Assembly: GCF_030272615.1 (NCBI RefSeq)
Contig: NC_081414.1
Span: 765,001 to 829,000, forward strand
Reading direction: 5' to 3'
Length of the DNA: 64,000 nucleotides
DNA from: Cryptomeria japonica
Taxonomy: Eukaryota > Streptophyta > Pinopsida > Cupressales > Cupressaceae
Shown here: one piece after another, positions 33,552 to 45,395 of the stretch
Position numbering within the stretch: the stretch's first letter is position 1
How the letters are laid out: each line of letters begins with the position of its first letter
Translations under genes and position numbers: made by a program
The notes under the pieces: model-generated
What the model was told of the DNA's origin: nothing
The model's database searches: none
What the model saw: the letters and a program-made list of their open reading frames with translations, nothing else

Positions 33552-34711
33552 TGTTACTACTTACTAAGTTGCCATTAGTTTTATGTCCAAAGTCATTCTA
33601 TATACTCTAGTCGGTTACTACTACCGAAATATTCAATCGGTAAGCACAGAGCAGTCGGTTATAGAGCCTAGTATACACCGAGCTATCTACCGAGTAACAC
33701 TCTATGTCTACTGAGCAACAAAAATGATATACCGAGTGAACACTCGCCGAGTGAAACATGTTACCAGATTCATTGAACCTAGAGACACATGGGAAACATG
33801 TTACAAGATTGAGGAACTAAGAACCATTATCACATTGGAAATTGCACTTAAATATTTTGTATGATTTTGAGGTCATCTATCCAATGAAATATTTTGTATG
33901 GTTATTCATTCGATAAATCATGTTTGTAAGATCGAAGCAATGAACAGATCACCGACATAAGAGATCTATTTATACAACATGGATTAAGGATAAAAACATG
34001 AGATATAGAGGCATATGATGCAAGACATATGTGATTGATAAGGAAGCACTGAGTAATGCAACTGTCAGAGACACAGAGGTCACCGAGAAGGATTTCAGAG
34101 AATAGTCAAGGAACAAAGTAAACAGAAGGGTTTACCGAGTTAATCTATGAGTTACTGAGGTATGCTATAAGCAAGGTAATCTCATTTTGAGCACATAGAA
34201 TCTACTATAACATTTCAGATGTGAAGTTGCAGATATTTGTAAAGATTTAATTGTAATATTTTGAGTTGTAAGAGAAACCTTTAACAGGGTAAAAGACTCT
34301 AACAAAGTCTATAAATTGTAAAGCCTTTAACCAGGTGCAACATTTAGAATAAGTGTTGTAAAATCCTTTAGCAAGGTAGATCTAATGATCTTGACACTCC
34401 TAATAGGGTAAGCTATCAGAAATAGCTAAACATGTAGCTCTAACCGAGAAACCTTTATTATTGCAGTAGTGAAGTTGTGGGTGCCATCCCCACCGCAGTT
34501 TTTCTCTCTAACCAAGAGTTTCTGCGTAACCAAAATATATGTGTTATGGAATGAATCATGTATGATTGCTATTTATTTGTTTTAGCTTTATGTTATGTTA
34601 CAACAGTTTTTGGTTTATGCATAACAGTAAAGTTATTGTTGAAGAAAGGATTTGAAGTATTGATTCACCCCTCCCCTCTCAGTACATTAGCTTTCCATAT
34701 TGGGCCTAACA
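33552..34711 (+). repeat. LTR B2 (3')
   Basis: TGTTACTACT...CCTAACA, 1,160 bp, differing from B1 by scattered substitutions and a few small indels; one is a missing AGAAGAAAGTAGTCAT-like segment near 33662. Confidence 0.9.
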
Positions 34712-36335
34712 TGGAATTTTGAAAGCATATCTTGGTAAGTTTGTGATTGTATATTTAGATGATATTTTGATTTCTAGTAAAACAAAATAAGAGAACTTGT
34801 AACATTCTAGAGCAGTCTTGCAAAGGTTGAAAGAAGAGAAGATAATAGTGAATTTGAAAAAGTGTAGTTTCATGAAGGAAGAGTTGGTGTATTTAGGTTT
34901 TGTGGTTTCTAGTATTGGTCTAGAAAGGCACCTAAAAAAGTTAAAAATATTGTTGATTAATGTTTATTGAAGAGTATGTTTGAAACAAGAAGCATCCATG
35001 GATTAGCAAGCTTCTATAGTAAGTTTATCAAAAAAAATAGTGGGATTTTAAAACACCGATCACAAAGACCATGAAAGGTTCAATAGAAAAGAATTTGTTT
35101 GTATAATTGTAGCAAGGAGGAGTTTCAATATTTTGAAGGAAAAAGTGATGGAGTAGCCCGCGTTAGCGCTTCCTAATTTTATATGTCTTCCAAGATGATT
35201 GTGATGCAAGCAAGATAACGATAGGGGGAGTTCTAAGTTGAGAGGGAAAACCAATAGCTTAATTCAACAAGAAGCTAAATAAGGAAAAAAATAAAATACT
35301 CTGTGTATGATTAAGAGTTCTATGCAATTGTGCAAACACTAAAGAAGTGTAGACACAATTTGTTTATCAAAGGTGTTCATGTTGTACATCGATTATTATG
35401 TACTACAAGTCATCAATAGCTAAGGTAAATTGAGTTAAAAAAATGTAAAAATGGATAGAGTTTATTCAAAGTTTTCTTTTTTTGAAGCGTAGAAGTGGTA
35501 AATAGAATAGAGTTGTTTATGCTTTAAGTAGGAGATATTTTTTGTTTGATGAGTTGGAAGTAAATGTTGTTGGTTTTGATTATATGGGAGAGTTGTATAA
35601 AAGATGCATATTTTAAACAAACATGGGCAAAAGGTAAGAGTTCAATTGGTGCTGATAGAACTCCATGGTTGGAATATGTTATCAAAGAGAATTTTTTGTT
35701 AAAAGGGAAGAGATTATGCATACCTCAAGGTTCAATGAGGGTGAAATTGATGGAGGAAAAACACAGTGGGGGTTTGAGTGGATAAGACATTACCACAATT
35801 GAATGAGAGTTATTATAGGATTGAGATGAGTGCAAATATAAAAAATAATGGTGGAAGGTTATTAGATATGTTAACATACCAAGGGAGTGAGGCAAAACAC
35901 TGGATTATATCACCCATTGTCAATATAAGAGAGACCATGGGAGTGCATTAGCGAGGATTTTATTTTAGGTTTTCCACAAACACATAGAGGTAATGATTCT
36001 ATTTTAGTTGTAGTTTATAGATTTTAAAAAATGGCTCATTTTATACATTGTCACAAGTGTAGTGATACTTCCCATATCTAAATACATTATTTTTTGAAGA
36101 CATAGTTCAGTTGTATGGATTTACAAATTTAAGTATAATTTCACATTGGGACACCAAGTTTGTTGGTCATTTTTGGCATACTTTGTGGAAGAATATGGAG
36201 ACACAATTGGGTTTTATCTCAATCTATCATCTTCAAACCAATGGTAAAAATGAAGTTGTGAATTGAAGCTTGGGAAATTTGTTGAGATGTTTGGTTGGGG
36301 ATAAACTAAATTAGTGGGCTATGACATCGGCACAT
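34712..36335 (+). pseudogene. Element E RT C-terminal half, RNase H and integrase (Ty3/gypsy)
   Basis: Resumes the RT split by B: LKAYLGKFVIVYLDDILISS with the catalytic YLDD at 34752-34763. LKKCSFMKEELVYLGFVVS follows. RNase H remnants lie at 35150-35430 (ALPNF, then a KLNKE-type and YAIVQTLKKWRHNLF-like area). At 35755-35900 is the HH-CC zinc-finger area (GGLSGH, then YYRIEMSANIK). The integrase core follows from 35935: [30 protein letters not shown], a decayed D-TKFVGHFWHTLWK-METQLGF and QTNGK-EVVN. Order RT-RNaseH-IN is diagnostic of Ty3/gypsy. Many stops and frameshifts; it ends near 36335, where similarity fades, so the 3' LTR of E is lost. Confidence 0.85.
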
Positions 36336-36539
36336 GAATTTTTTTTATATAACTTCATAAGTTAAAGTATGGGAAATATTATATTCCATGTTTGGTATTG
36401 GTACAACCCAAGGGGTGTTGATAAATAGTGTAGATTATTGCTATGCGGTGACTGATCACACTATTGGGTTTAATTTTTGGTCACCTTTTCAGCCATATTT
36501 CCCCCCTATATTAGTTAGTATTGATACATGAGTGTGAGG

Positions 36540-37545
36540 GTTTTCAAGGGGGTTGTTAGTGTTGATGACATGCTTGTTGTTAGATCTAATATGCAACATA
36601 TAAATGAGCTTAATTAGAAACTAGAAAATTCATTTTCTACGAAGGATTTGGGTACAACAAAACAAGTCCTTTGAGAGAGAATAATTAGAGATAGGAAAAA
36701 TCAAACATTAACATTGTTGTAAAGTGATTACATATAAAAGGTGTTGAAAATATTTCAGATACATAATGCAAAATCGATTAGTACACCTTTGCCTAGTCAT
36801 TTTTAATTGATTGGGGAGATGTGTCCTAAGACACAAGAAGATGTGAACTAAATTTCTAAGGTTCTATACTCTTGAACAATTGCCAGCAAAATGTATGTCA
36901 TAGTGTGTACAAGGCCAAATATTGTACAAGCAGTGGGAGTTGTGAGAAGGCATATGAATAATTGTAGAAAAGAGCACCAAAATGCAATAAAGAGGATTCT
37001 CAAGTATTTGAGAAGTACTACTACTCAGTTATATGTTTAGGAGGCTCTAATTCTACTCTCCAGGGATATGTTAGAATAGGGTATGTGTTTAGTGTAGGTG
37101 GAGCAACAATTAGTTGGATTTAATAGTTGCAAAAGGTTGTTGCCCTCTCCACCATAGAAGTAGGATATGTTGTTTCTATCAAGGATAGTAAGGAGATTAT
37201 TTGGTTACAAAGGTTTATAGAGGAATTGGGCAAGTAGCAGGAGAATAGTAGGCTATATAGTGATAGTTAAAGTGCCATTCATTTTGCAAAGAGCTCAACC
37301 CTTCACTCTAAAACAAAAAACATATAGCTTAGGTGCCATTTCATATGCTCAAGTTTAGAGGATGGACAATTGAAACTAGAGAAGATACACATAAGAAAAA
37401 ATCCTACAAATGTGTTGACCAAGGCACTAACTCAAGAGAAACTATCTTCTTGCTCACTTTTTGTTGGCCTTCAAACTTGATAATAGTGGAAATGAGAAGA
37501 GAGACAAGTCTAGGTGCATCAATCCCGTGGGATCCAAAGGTGTAG
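36540..37545 (+). pseudogene. Copia X: RT C-terminus and RNase H remnant
   Basis: A Ty1/copia pol end in the same strand as E but unrelated to it. Visible are S-VDDMLVV (the YVDD box with Tyr replaced) near 36558, NMQHINELN-KLENSFSTKDLG, IIRDRKNQTL, IRILKYLRST, and the terminal VLTKALTQEKLSSC-type block around 37405-37460. Numerous stops. The 5' part of the element is missing and it abuts the broken gypsy integrase, so the junction near 36400-36540 is a deletion or recombination point. Confidence 0.75.
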
Positions 37546-37581
37546 TTGTGTTCATCAAAGATCGTTCTCCAAGTGGGAGAT

Positions 37582-37870
37582 TGTTTGACATGGAGCCTAA
37601 TTAGTCTCCCAGTAGGATATTCTTGCTACGTGGCAACTAATCATGCTGCTAGGCTTAAATTTTGGTGAATTTTTTATCTCTACACTTTCCTCCTACATAT
37701 ATAATTTATCATTATGAATCTTTACCATTTATCATTAGGTCATAGATCTAACAGTGGATATTTTCTATGCTTTTATTTACCATAGAAGGAAACCCTATTT
37801 TATGAGGGCATTGTATTATGACTAGATGATCATATTATAATTTACTCTTTTCTGTATAATAAAAAAGAAG
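37582..37870 (+). mobile_element. Copia X 3' LTR, interrupted by element C
   Basis: AAGTGGGAGA (37571-37580) is the polypurine tract. TGTTTGACATGG starts the LTR at 37582, and a TATATAATTTA box is at 37697. The sequence runs to 37870, where LTR C1 begins. The rest of this LTR is not found to the right of C. Confidence 0.6.
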
Positions 37871-39947
37871 TGTATTGTGTCGGCATTGGATTGTCATTGA
37901 TGTAAACATATTACCTTGTTGATAGAAAAGATGAGTGTCACAGAGATGAAGTGTATCTTGACAGAGATGATGCGCTCTAAGTTGACAAAGTGGATACACA
38001 TGAGACCTGTGCTCATGTTAATGTCAAAGAGTCTGAGAGAAAGTTGAAGAAAGCATGAAGGCTGCATTTGGATAGAGAAGAAATCATGATGTCAAAATAA
38101 TATGTACTGATGGAAGGGATCAGTATTGAGTTGGGTCAACATGACAAAGATGTCTTTGAGAGACCTTCAAGCAGAGCAGATATATTGTGCACAGAAGAAA
38201 CATACTATGCGTGTAGGATAACAAAAATATTGAGTATCTATATATACCGATAAGTATTGGTTAAGTGTGCAATGGCACACGTGCTTTTTTACCTTAGCTT
38301 GGAGTGTGTTTAGAGGTGTTAAGAAGTGTTAGGTGCAAGATCATAGTGGTCAGGACAAACCGTTAGGTGAAGGTTGCAATCTTGCGATGGAACTATGGGA
38401 GTTAACATGGAGTGTTAGGCACAAGATCACAATGGTCAAGATAGACCACTGACTAAGGTTGTGATGTTGTGAAGAATTGCTAGGCGCATAATCATAGCTG
38501 TTTAGGTTGGCTGCTAGAGGATGCTGCGATGTTACGATCAACCGTAAACTGTCACATCAATATTTGAGCCACATCCTCACGATTTGGAGGTAACCATGGA
38601 GTGTTAGCCTATGATGTGGTGAGAGACTACCACATGTTGTGTTGGTGTCCATAGAGATAGAAGGATATAAGAGAGTGCAATGTTGCATGGAGACGTGATG
38701 CCACCAAATAAAGCTTGCAATGAAGCGATCAGTTGCCACATGTCCAAATAGGTGAAGAAAGCATTGGCTTGCAAGTTTTGATGAGGTATGTTGATGTCAT
38801 GTTGTGATGTTGTGCCCCATCGCCACTTGTCCCTAACAATGTGACGTAGATAAAGACCCAGGGAGATCATGTTGACAATAATGTGATGTGGTGCATGAAA
38901 CGGCCATGGTAGCAACAACAACCAAATATTTTTGATCAAATTATGAGAATCAACAATCTAGATTTAATGATATAGAAGGAACTTTTTTTGGTGCAAATAA
39001 TTTTTCATTTTGGGAACTTGCACAAGTCAACTTAGACATCTATTTACTGAATTCTATTGGACAGTTACAAAATGTGGTAGATTATTTATGCTGAGATGAT
39101 TAGAGCAAAGTGCAAACTGACTGAATGAACGATCCTAATGCAACATAGAAACTTATATAGATCATGTTGTATGATAACGATGCAAACTACTTTTTGTTTG
39201 ATTTGTGATGAGTTATGTCTTGGTCGACCTTATGGAGGTGAATACAAAGCATACCAATAGGATGTAAATCAACATAGTTGATAATTAATGTTGTAATGAG
39301 AAGACAGATTGAGAAGTTGTAAAGAGGCAAAATAGAGTGAGAGTAGATATTGTTTTATCAATCTAAGTAGCAAAGAAGGGAGAGTAGAAGAGATAAAAGG
39401 GTGTGAACCAAACTTCTAAAGAGGCAGAGTAGAACTACAAAGGTTCATATTTATTCATTTTTCATGTATTGCATAAGATTGTAGTCTTGTATGTTAGTTG
39501 AGGGGGTTGGTGTCTCCTAAAGGTTGGTGCCTTAAAATCAAGTGATTGCAAAGGGATTGGTGTCCAAAATTATGAAGTAAATGGTAGGGGTTGGTGCTCC
39601 TTTGGATTGGTGTCCATAAACCATATGGGTTGGTGCTCCTTTGGATGGTTGTCCATAAAATTTGGGGGATTGGTGTCTCCTGAAGGTTGGTGTCTTCAAA
39701 TTAATTGTAATTAGTTGTTACATTTGTGAGGCTAGATTTGGATAGTAGCTCCAAGCAACATTTTATCACTATGGTTTTTACCATCTTGGGTTTTCCACGT
39801 ATATCTTGGTGTTGTGTGTTGTGTTATTGATCTTCTCACTCTTTTTCATTATATGGTTAATTACTTGTGAGAGCTCAAAACATTTTTTAGTGTTTTTAAT
39901 GTATACATTAATTCACCCCCCTTCTTAGTGTATTTGTGTGTTCAACA
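37871..39947 (+). repeat. LTR C1 (5'), 2,077 bp
   Basis: Starts TGTATTGTGTCGGCATTGG, ends TTCAACA. It contains a tandem pair of about 86 bp near 38325-38500 (TTAGG-GCAAGATCA blocks) and a GGTTGGTGTCTCC / GGTTGGTGCTCC minisatellite at 39500-39710. It ends with ATTCACCCCCCTTCTTAGTG, the same U5 motif as LTR A. PBS ATTTGTATCAGAGCCC follows at 39948. Confidence 0.75.
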
Positions 39948-40021
39948 ATTTGTATCAGAGCCCTAGGTTCCCTATTAGATAAGCTTTCTCTAGCTTGGGT
40001 AGATTCTAGTTTGTGAACATA

Positions 40022-40038
40022 ATGGATAGGAATGAGTC
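40022..40038 (+). pseudogene. Element C gag start, copy alpha (cut by D)
   Basis: ATGGATAGGAATGAGTC, the first codons of gag. It is interrupted after GAGTC by the 5' LTR of D. The same start recurs at 47421. Confidence 0.75.
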
Positions 40039-41204
40039 TATAGAGTAGAAAATATCACCCTCATCACCCTTAGTGGCAATTGCAACATGTGGCACCTCCC
40101 CCACGCTGCTTGGAGGATACGTTCGCCAACTTGTCCTTTTGTTCATCGAAGAAGTCCATGTTAGCTTCACCGGAGGTGTTACCAACTGTACTGTCTAACA
40201 AATTTGCGGATGCAGACGCAACATGGATACGTCCACATGACATGCTACAGTCCCACCAACCTGCCAGCTAGTAGGTGGCCACTGGGATGTTACAACCCAC
40301 ACAAGGAAGGAATCATAATGCCTCCCTACATGGCCATCGAAATTCAAACTTGTCCATTAGCCTATATCCTTGGTTTTGGGACATTTCCAGGGGATCTTTT
40401 GGTAGATTAGAGACTTGCTCTTGGAAATTGAAGCTCTTGGAGACACCACCACCATTGTTGCAGCATCAACAAGCTACCAAGTTTAACAAGCATACAAACA
40501 CTTTCCAAGCACTAGTGGAGTAATCTAACTCTATCTTGCATTTCCAATATCTTTTTTATTTTCCAATCACCAAATAGCATAGCATTGTCTTTGTATTTGT
40601 GTTTGCATTCTTCTTTATCAACTTCTTCATCATCTTCCTTTCCCATGGCTTTTTGGGTTGTCCGTGGAGGTGGAAACACCAAAACAGGGGTCTGACTTAG
40701 GCAGACTCCAAAACACAACCCCCAACATTTTATCTCTTGCATATGTGTAGGGATTACATTGCAAGATTGAGTGTCATATTGCAAAATTAAACATCACAAT
40801 GAGCATCTTGGTGAGTTCATTCCTAACTTACTCTTCCATTTAGCTATTCTTTTTCATAGTTAACATTTTGTACGTTGCATTCTGTCTAATTAGTTAGCAT
40901 CTGTCAAGTTCTACATTTTGTTCGTACAAACTGGATGTCTTTGTCTAACTCCATACTCTGTCTGACCTAGACACTAGCGCGCTACATTGTAGTCCGCTAA
41001 ACGCGCTAAAGTCTCAGACCCGTGCTGCTGTCTTGGCCACAGAGCCTTGCAGAGTTTGCCAAAGGTCTATCTCGATTCCCTGACAGGTCCAAAACATTTT
41101 ATTATCCCTTGGCCCAACCTTGTGCTAGTTCGTAGAGGTATCAAAAGGACCATTTTCTCTCTGATGACTCATCATTCCTGGGGTGTCAAATTCCCTTCGT
41201 TACA
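40039..41204 (+). repeat. LTR D1 (5'), 1,166 bp
   Basis: Homologous to D3 (47438-48603) and of equal length. The first base pair has decayed (TATAGAG for TGTAGAG). Ends CGTTACA. Left TSD GAGTC at 40034-40038. ORFs inside it (for example 40080-40271) are not genes. Confidence 0.85.
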
Positions 41205-41504
41205 TTTTGGTGAATCCGACGTGAAGGGGGATTCCTGTGTTTTTTTTTTCTAGTATAGCTTAGTTGCTTTATTTCATTTCCTTTTTCTAGTTTAGTATAG
41301 TTTTTTTACTTTTCATCACATTCATTTAAAAACTTAAATTTTTTTATTTTTTCAAAAAAGAACAAAATAAAAAACCAAAAACAACAAACACCTTTTTCCC
41401 TTTCACGTTTTTATCTTAAACACATCAAAACAGAACAATCCTACATCTTTTTCCAAAGACTTGCATAGGTGTCCCTGTTCCGTGATTTGGTTATCAATCA
41501 ACTT

Positions 41505-44500
41505 ATGAGCTTTACGATCCAGACTGCGATAGGAGCCGTAGTTAGGAGGTCATCTAGGAGGAGCTTCCCTCCTAATCATTATAGCCCTCCTCTACCCGGT
41601 GCCATGCAGGGTCCTTATCTTGATGATTTGTTGGGCTCTCACCATCTGGAGCCCATTTAGACTGGGGATCCCTCTCCTTCCAGCTCATAGCTTAACTCCC
41701 CAAGGTGTTCTTCTCCCTCTTCCCCTCTCGCTTTTGATCACAATTATGTTGTCTCTATCGATTTTGAGTAGATCAATTATTTAGAGAAGAATCAGAGAGA
41801 ATTTGAGGGATTCCTGAATTGAGAGAATGTCCTCCCCCAGGTCAGGAATGTCATCAACATGTTGGGAGACATGTTGATATCTGACAAGAGAGGCTTGGAG
41901 ATGATGAGGGCCCTATCCATGATTGTTAAAATCCATGTGCCCCTAGCCAAGGTATCCCCTATGGACACCTAGTTTGATCTATTTGGGTCGCAGGTTAGTG
42001 TTAGCTTCTTGGGGTTGGGAGCCCGCATGGTGGATTCCACCATCCCAAGTATAAGTGCCTCCTCTATTTTCTTTAGGTTACATGGGTATGGCTAGTGACT
42101 TGACTACTATTTTCATTGCTACCCATATTGCATTTGTCTCTACTAGTGCCACGTCAGTCGACATGTTGTCCATGAACCACCTCCTCCTCCGCCAATGAAC
42201 CCGGTTCTAAATACTATACTATAGAACACGGGCTAGCTTTATTTGCAGGTCACTTCTCTAGCTTCTTCTTCCGACCAATCATCTGCACCCATGTAGTATA
42301 GGAAGAGCCCTTTAGACATCACTATCCTGAATACCATCCTTCCAACGACTGCTGATTTGTTGAAGTTTGATAGGTTCAGTGGCAATGGTGACCCAAACAC
42401 TCACATAGATTCATTTATGACCATGTGTAGTGACTATCACAATCTGGACTTTGTTCTCCTTAAGCTATTTGCTCGTTTCCTCAAAGGGACTGCATTGGAG
42501 TGGTACAATTCTTTGCCTGACCACTCCATTCGCACATTTGACCAGCTGATGGATCTCTTTCTCTAGAGGTTTTAGGCTAACATAGGCAACAAGGTCATTA
42601 TATCCAACCTTGTTCATTGCAAGTAGAAACCAAATGAGAAGGTGACGGATTTTATCTCACGATATTAGGTGATCTCAACTAAGATCCCCTTTGCCATGTC
42701 GGATAACTACTTGTAGCGTATGTTCAAAGGCAACCTACAACCAACATTGAGGGATAAGTTATCCTTGAATCATTATCAAAACTTTGCTAGCATGTGCTCT
42801 GCCTTGACCGATTATCAACACATCGTGACGCAGTTCAAATATTCTTCTTCGAACCCTCATGGTGGGTGCTTTCCTAGCACGTCCTTAGATGGGTCTCGAA
42901 GGAATAAAGCTGTGGATAATATAGCATATACTCCTATGATAGATGCCTCTCAATCTTTGCAAAACCGTGTCTTCACAAAATTGAACGACTCTTATTTGAG
43001 TATCATGTAGTGGTTGTTGTGAGACAACCAAATCACCCTACTTGAGCCTAAACCTTTGTTAGATAGCTGACCCTACCCCCACTGGTTTGATGGGTCAAAG
43101 TATTGTCACTACCATCATGTTCCTGGTCACGATGTTGAGAGATGTTATCATCTTATAAAAATTGTCCAAGACCACATCAACAATGGGGTTATCAAAGTTG
43201 ATGCAAGGAAACACAAATTGAACAAGTCAGTGGATAAAACCAACAATGACTCATAGATCTATGCCAACCCGTTTCCTTTGTACTCAACAAATGTGATTTA
43301 TACATCTGATCCAACCTTAGATGGTGGTCCATATGTCAATATGGTGACCACCACTTCTATCATCTTTCCCCTTTCCTAGAATGGGAAGGTGTCTGACATT
43401 CTTATCTTATTCACATTGCTTGATGCCCCATATCATAGAGAGCCTATTCCTCTCTATATCCCTACTTGATTGAATGGTCAAACTATCACAGGTGTGATTA
43501 TTGACCCCTCCAACAGAGTCGATGAAATCACAAAGGAGATACTATTTGTGAATGGATGGTATAGGCCAGTCTATGATGAGTGCTGCACTACCTTGCAGAC
43601 CCACCATGGATTCTCTATCAACCCATTGAGCAACATCACCTTGATGGTCATGGTAGGTCCCAAGGTGGTTTCCTTGGTTTTTATTATCATCCCTGAGTCT
43701 GATCTCTTCCAAGTTAGACTTGGGATCTAGTGGTTGATCGCCATGGAGGCGGTTCCTTCCATGGTTCACAAGTGCTTAAAGTTTCCTCATGAGGGCATAG
43801 TGCATGTCATCCAGGACACAAGCTATCGACCGTTGATTGCTTGTGGGGAATTCTCTTTGGATCACTTCTGTCTTGCCTCAATTGGGCCAATCCTTTCCCA
43901 CGGTGACCTTTTATACCATGCGTATTATAAATACAAGATGAGGGAGTTGACTTCTACGTCGACACATCTTGCCATACCTTTGTTGCCTCCTACATCAACT
44001 TTTGCACTGGAGATCCCGATCTTGGAATGGGTTGTGTAACATGTCTCTCCATCACAGGGGGTTGGGGCTAAATCCGTTCCCACACCGAGACCTCCTCTTC
44101 CACCTAGGACCATGCAGATCCTAGTGGTGTCCTTTGTTTTTTCAACTATACCTAGTGTAGCCAAAGAAAAGGCACGTTCACTACCAAAGTCCACGACCCA
44201 CCCACCCTTCGAGCTTCCCATCATGGTCGATATCCCTAGGCCATCTTGCTATGCAAAGGGGAAGTGCTCATCTCAGGTTCCTTCGTCTCCACTTGCATCT
44301 ACATCACAGAACAGGCCAACACCTCCTATCCCTTCACCCGCTCCTCGAGGAAAGCAAGGTCGGACACCCATCACTGTGAATGTAGTGCCCATTTAGGATG
44401 TCCCTCCAGTTTCATTGGTTAGGCCTTCTCCTGTCCTTGAGCTGATCTTGGAGGCCTCCCCTATGGAACATGATGCTCATGATTCATATCAGGCTGTGGT

Positions 44501-45395
44501 TGGTGGTCCCCACCTCCGTCAGAACCAGCATGCGCACGCGCATAAATGCTTCGAATAGGCCCAGGCTTGAGTGCGTGATGCTGCCTTATAGTCCACTGGT
44601 GCATCCTCCAATGCTACTATTTCAAATCCTATTCCTTCATTGGCTCCCACTTCTGCATGAGTTTTGGTTTCTCTTCCAGCTACTGCAGGGACCTTTAATT
44701 AACCTCCCCCTAAGAAGGTACAAGTCTTCATTGCTCCTTCCTTGGAGACTCCTCTTGTCAGTTCTCTGCCGGACACTCCACCCTTGTCCATGCCTTTGGA
44801 TATGTCGCACACATAGGTGGTTTCCAATGCAACTTTTTTTGCTCCACCTATTCTGCCACCCCTTCAACATCACAACTTTCTTGGGGTCCTTCAGTCTGCG
44901 ACTATCAATAGGAGGCCCGATACTCCTATCCCATTCTAATGCAAGTTTGATCAGGGCCCTATCCTGGAGTTTAGATGTTGATGACAAGCACGGGTATGTT
45001 CCTCATCTCTACTATTTCCTGCTTTTCTATTTTTTTCTTTGCCTGTGTTTGTGTGTGTGATCGAGAAGGACCCACCTTCTCCCGAATTTGTCACTGCCCC
45101 TCTTTCAGAGGCCGACAGTCCTATCTTTATTTTATCTTCTCTAAGCGTGTCACCTGATTCCTCCTCTGAGGGATGCATGTTTGATTTGTTGGAGGAGATC
45201 CTGACACTATATTCAATTTTCATGAGATCGTTGACCCTCTCCTCCCTCGAGATTTTGGATGCTGATCTTGATGTGGTGTCGTCCCGCACTCTTGCTATAG
45301 GTGAGGCATTGGGGGCTGCTTTGGCTGTCGTTCCCCTTCGAGCTATTTCTCCTTCTCCCTATGACCTATCTTGGGAGTATGAGGCTCTCCTTTAG
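41505..45395 (+). pseudogene. D gag-protease ORF with proline-rich tail
   Basis: Most of the coding matter is in one frame with many stops and at least one likely frameshift near 42080-42130. ATG 41505 is the first plausible start. The gag core at 42357-42870 reads FSGNGDPNTHIDSFM, LKGTALEWYNSLPDHSI, FDQLMDLF and FKGNLQPTLRDKL, typical of the Ty3/gypsy Retrotrans_gag domain. A protease-like region follows at 43470-43850: NGQTITGVIIDPSN (D-P-S in place of D-T/S-G), GPKVVSLVFIIIPESD, then AMEAVPSMVHKCLKFP. From 44040 the frame is Pro/Ser/Thr-rich, then acidic and Leu-rich (45039-45395). RT would normally follow; it is absent. The role of the extension is unknown. Confidence 0.7.

Larger units (their letters stand above)
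26767..34711 (+). mobile_element. Element B: non-autonomous LTR retrotransposon inside E RT
   Basis: LTRs 26767-27938 and 33552-34711 enclose a PBS, ORF1, ORF2 and PPT. TSD TGGAG (26762-26766) and TGGAA (34712-34716, one decayed base) flank it. Precise removal restores the gypsy RT frame. Its two-ORF layout matches element A: coiled-coil/zinc-knuckle ORF1 of 424 codons, then ORF2 of 1,124 codons, and no pol. LTR text is unlike A except for U5 modules, so A and B are distinct families of one non-autonomous group. It must depend on another copia-type element for RT and IN (inference). Confidence 0.9.

Noticed and set aside
40080-40784. ORFs repeated at 47488-47922 and 49366-49929
   Set aside because: They are parts of LTR D copies; conservation reflects the repeated LTR, not a gene.
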